Assembly (NCBI RefSeq): GCF_001641615.1
Contig: NZ_LRRU01000020.1
Location: 392,525 to 456,524 of the forward strand
Reading direction: 5' to 3'
Length of the DNA: 64,000 nt
Source: Pseudoalteromonas gelatinilytica
GTDB lineage: Bacteria; Pseudomonadota; Gammaproteobacteria; Enterobacterales; Alteromonadaceae
Numbering within the stretch: position 1 is the first letter of the stretch; the number at the start of each line of letters is the position of its first letter. This document shows positions 61,688-64,000 of the stretch, piece after piece. The position numbers were made by a program, and so were the translations under genes. Below the pieces are notes generated by a model. It saw only the letters and a program-made list of their open reading frames with translations, was not told the DNA's origin and did no database searches.

Positions 61688-63122
61688 TTTTACGATAAAT
61701 CGTGGAAGGGCTCACATCTAATAAAGCAGCTGCTTTAGGTATATTGTTATCACAGGCGTCAATTGCTTGTTCGATGTAGCGCTTTTCGACTATCCAAAGT
61801 GGTTCTATGTCTGCTTGAGAAAAACCAACTTGTGAAGACACATAGGATGTATTGTTCACACTCGTAGCGAGTTCATTGGTCGAAGATGTGACACTTTGCG
61901 TAACAGCTTCTGACTGATTAGACGCTGTAATAGGTGTAGCCGCATGGCTTTGGCTTTGTGCATTTGGCAATGCGGGGATCATATTTGCTTCAATAAACGC
62001 TTCATCGTGTAACACAAGGATATTACGAATCGTGTTTTCTAATTGGCGAACATTACCAGGCCAGCCATAACTCAAAAATAAGTTTCTTACTCCTTCAGAC
62101 ATGCCTTTATATGAACGCCCTTCTTCTTTACTTATTTTTTTGAATAATGCGTCCGCTATTTCAATAACATCTTTACCACGTTGTTTTAATGGCGGTAAAG
62201 CAATTGGAATAACATGTAAACGGTAATACAAGTCTTCACGGAAACGCCCTTCTTGCACTTCAAGTAATGGGTCTCGATTAGTCGCACACACAAAGCGTAC
62301 ATCTACTTTGACTTCTTTTTCGCTTCCCACTTGTTGGTAACAACCAGTTTGAATAAAGCGCAGTAGCTTACTTTGTAAGTTGATGTCCATTTCACATAGT
62401 TCATCTAAAAACAAAGTCCCGCCATCAGCTTGGCCAGCAGCCCCTTCACGATTAGCAATAGCACCAGTAAACGCCCCTTTTAAGTGGCCGAATATTTCAC
62501 TTTCGATTAAATCTTTTGGGATGGCTGCACAGTTAAGGGCTACAAACGGTTTGTTAGCGCGCGGTGACGCTAAATGTACCGCACGGGCGCACAGCTCTTT
62601 ACCCGTTCCACTTTCACCAGTAATAAACACAGTGGCTTTACTGGCCGATGCTGATTTTATGATTTGGTAAACAGATTGCATTTCGGATGAACTGCCGATC
62701 AGGTCGTAATATTTACCGTTTTCGTAGGTTGTTTGATAGCTTTTAACTGTTTGTTTTAAATCTTTGAGCTTTAATGCGTTGTTTACTGTGATGCGAAAAC
62801 GATCTGCTTCGATCGGTTTTTCTAAAAAGTCACTGGCACCTAGTTTAATCGCTTTAATGGCCATTTCTTTGGTTGCATGCCCTGTTAGAACAATCACTTG
62901 TGGTGCCGTATCTGGGTCTAAAGACGATAAAATATCAAGTCCATTCATATCAGGCAGCATAACATCTAAAATCACTAAGTCAGGTTCAAACTCGTTTAGT
63001 GCGCACATAGCTTGCTCACCATTGTAGGCAATGCGAGTTTCAACCCCTGTTGGGATCAAATATGATTGGTACATCAGCGCAAGCGATTCTGTATCTTCAA
63101 CAATGAGTATTTTAGGTGGCAT
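61656..63122 (-). CDS. Sigma-54-dependent response regulator (LuxO/NtrC type)
   Basis: 488 aa: receiver domain with [13 protein letters not shown] (Asp near 54) and LEKPI, AAA+ domain with GESGTGKE (near 170), GAFTGA loop (sigma-54 contact) and a Walker B GGTLFLDE near 232, then a C-terminal Fis-type helix-turn-helix ([27 protein letters not shown]). A 60-residue Ser/Thr-rich linker separates the last two parts. It probably controls exopolysaccharide, motility or biofilm genes; the neighbouring glycosyltransferase is a candidate. Confidence 0.9.
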   Translation of the reverse strand: [488 protein letters not shown]

Positions 63123-63225
63123 TACTGACTTCCTTTATTATCGTTTTATGCTGAGATAAAGTGATTATTTAACAGATCCTTACTAGTAGCTTAGTGTGTA
63201 TTCAGTGGGTTTGTAAACTCAAACT

Positions 63226-64000
63226 TTAGTGTTTATTGATCACAATTAATGAGGCATCGTCTATTTCAGCCGATAGTTTTACTTGGCTTGCTTGCCAAAG
63301 AGCATAGGCAAACTCCTCACTGTGTAAGTTATCATGCGTTAATTTAGCAATGATTTGGTCAACCTCACTCATCTTCTGATTATCAAGCCAGCCATCGGTA
63401 AATAATAAAATCTGCGCAACATCACTTAAGTCATAGCGGTAATGCTGGTATTGATGGTCGTCAGAAAGGCCTAACAAAGGATCAGTTCCGCTAAGTTGAA
63501 GCAGCTTTCCTTGTGTTGTTATCACGCAAGGGGCTGGGTGACCTGCGTTAAACCAATGAAGCGTGTTATTTTCGATAAAGCCAATTAATAATGTTACTAG
63601 GCTGTTTTTACAGAGCCGCTGTTCATAAAGTGCCAGATTCAGTGTCTTTAAAACATCGGTTAATGGAATTTGTGTCGCTAAACAGCCACTTAAAAATCCT
63701 TTTATAGCAAAACTTTCTTTGAGGGCTGTTATACCGTGTCCCATCATATCGCCGATAATAACGGGGGTTTGCTGCTGGTGGGGGTACATACAAAAATCCC
63801 CGCCATTTTGACTGATGATTGAGCCAAAATTATACGCATTAAACTCGCCTATTTTTTGTTTGGTTTGCATGCGTTCTTCATTAATTAAATACTTTAGTGC
63901 TGAAAAACGATGCACAATGCGCTCAATGCTTTGCAGTAAGCGTGTTTTGCTAACTGGTTTTACTAAATAATCATCAACCCCCAATAGGTTTATGCGCTTT
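63226..64000 (-). CDS. Response regulator with PP2C/SpoIIE-type phosphatase (N-terminus outside window)
   Basis: The frame stays open to the window edge, reading RINLLGVDDYLVKPV, the end of a receiver domain. A linker helix and a SpoIIE-type PP2C domain follow: VIIGDMMGHGITA, the metal-binding Asp motif, and LLLFTDG-like LLFTDGWLDN. It likely dephosphorylates a Ser-phosphorylated anti-sigma or STAS protein. It precedes the sigma-54 regulator on the same strand with a 103-bp gap. Confidence 0.85.
   Translation of the reverse strand, partial: KRINLLGVDDYLVKPVSKTRLLQSIERIVHRFSALKYLINEERMQTKQKIGEFNAYNFGSIISQNGGDFCMYPHQQQTPVIIGDMMGHGITALKESFAIKGFLSGCLATQIPLTDVLKTLNLALYEQRLCKNSLVTLLIGFIENNTLHWFNAGHPAPCVITTQGKLLQLSGTDPLLGLSDDHQYQHYRYDLSDVAQILLFTDGWLDNQKMSEVDQIIAKLTHDNLHSEEFAYALWQASQVKLSAEIDDASLIVINKH

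Overview
The window is chromosomal DNA of a marine gammaproteobacterium, most likely Pseudoalteromonas or a close relative. This rests on AT-rich coding style and on the set of host proteins (MiaE, ABC-F, YvcK, MoxR/DUF58/TgpA, LuxO-like regulator). It carries one complete 43.1-kb transposable (Mu/B3-type) siphophage prophage. I place its ends at 8370 and 51465: TGTAAG inverted termini, TAGAA at positions 21-25 from each end, and a 5-bp ACTAA target duplication. The insertion lies between host genes and breaks none that I can see.

Host left flank (1-8364): DUF2254 membrane protein (partial), MAPEG protein, periplasmic binding protein, sulfotransferase-like protein, MiaE, a small exported protein, a PPP phosphatase, an ABC-F ATPase and two membrane proteins. 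Host right flank (51471-64000): CheY-like regulator, MoxR-DUF58-transglutaminase operon, Na+/H+ antiporter-family protein, then a signalling cluster (hybrid kinase, Hpt, sigma-54 regulator, regulator-phosphatase) around YvcK and a glycosyltransferase.

Prophage: the layout is not the usual Mu order. Early genes start in the middle (36626) and run right: Ner/Cro-like protein, ParB-like protein, MuA, MuB, GemA and Mor-like activator, ending at a terminator at 43546. A late rightward operon follows: endolysin, terminase, DUF935 portal, holin and gpF. The rest of the late genes (protease/scaffold, capsid, tail, fibres) run left from 30640 to 8524. In canonical Mu they follow gpF on the same strand; here they are inverted and sit on the other side of the early region. 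Tails are of the siphovirus type: one tube protein, a chaperone pair with a -1 frameshift signal, a tape measure, and no sheath.

Between the arms is an accessory block. A CI-type repressor without a cleavage domain appears to share a leftward operon with an exported 162-aa protein and an 889-aa membrane sensor whose expected phospho-accepting His seems to be Tyr. A divergent lipoprotein gene lies beyond it. I infer a lysogeny-expressed envelope sensing module.

Two DNA-level systems stand out. First, seven arrays of TTTAAA-type boxes at 11-bp spacing lie along the phage, including one near each end. Second, three late promoters share a 20-bp dyad (GCTGnAAAnnnnTTTnCAnn) and a TWWACT -10 box at identical distance; a fourth site lies before an accessory gene. 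This matches the position of Mu's late promoters and points to the Mor-like protein as activator.
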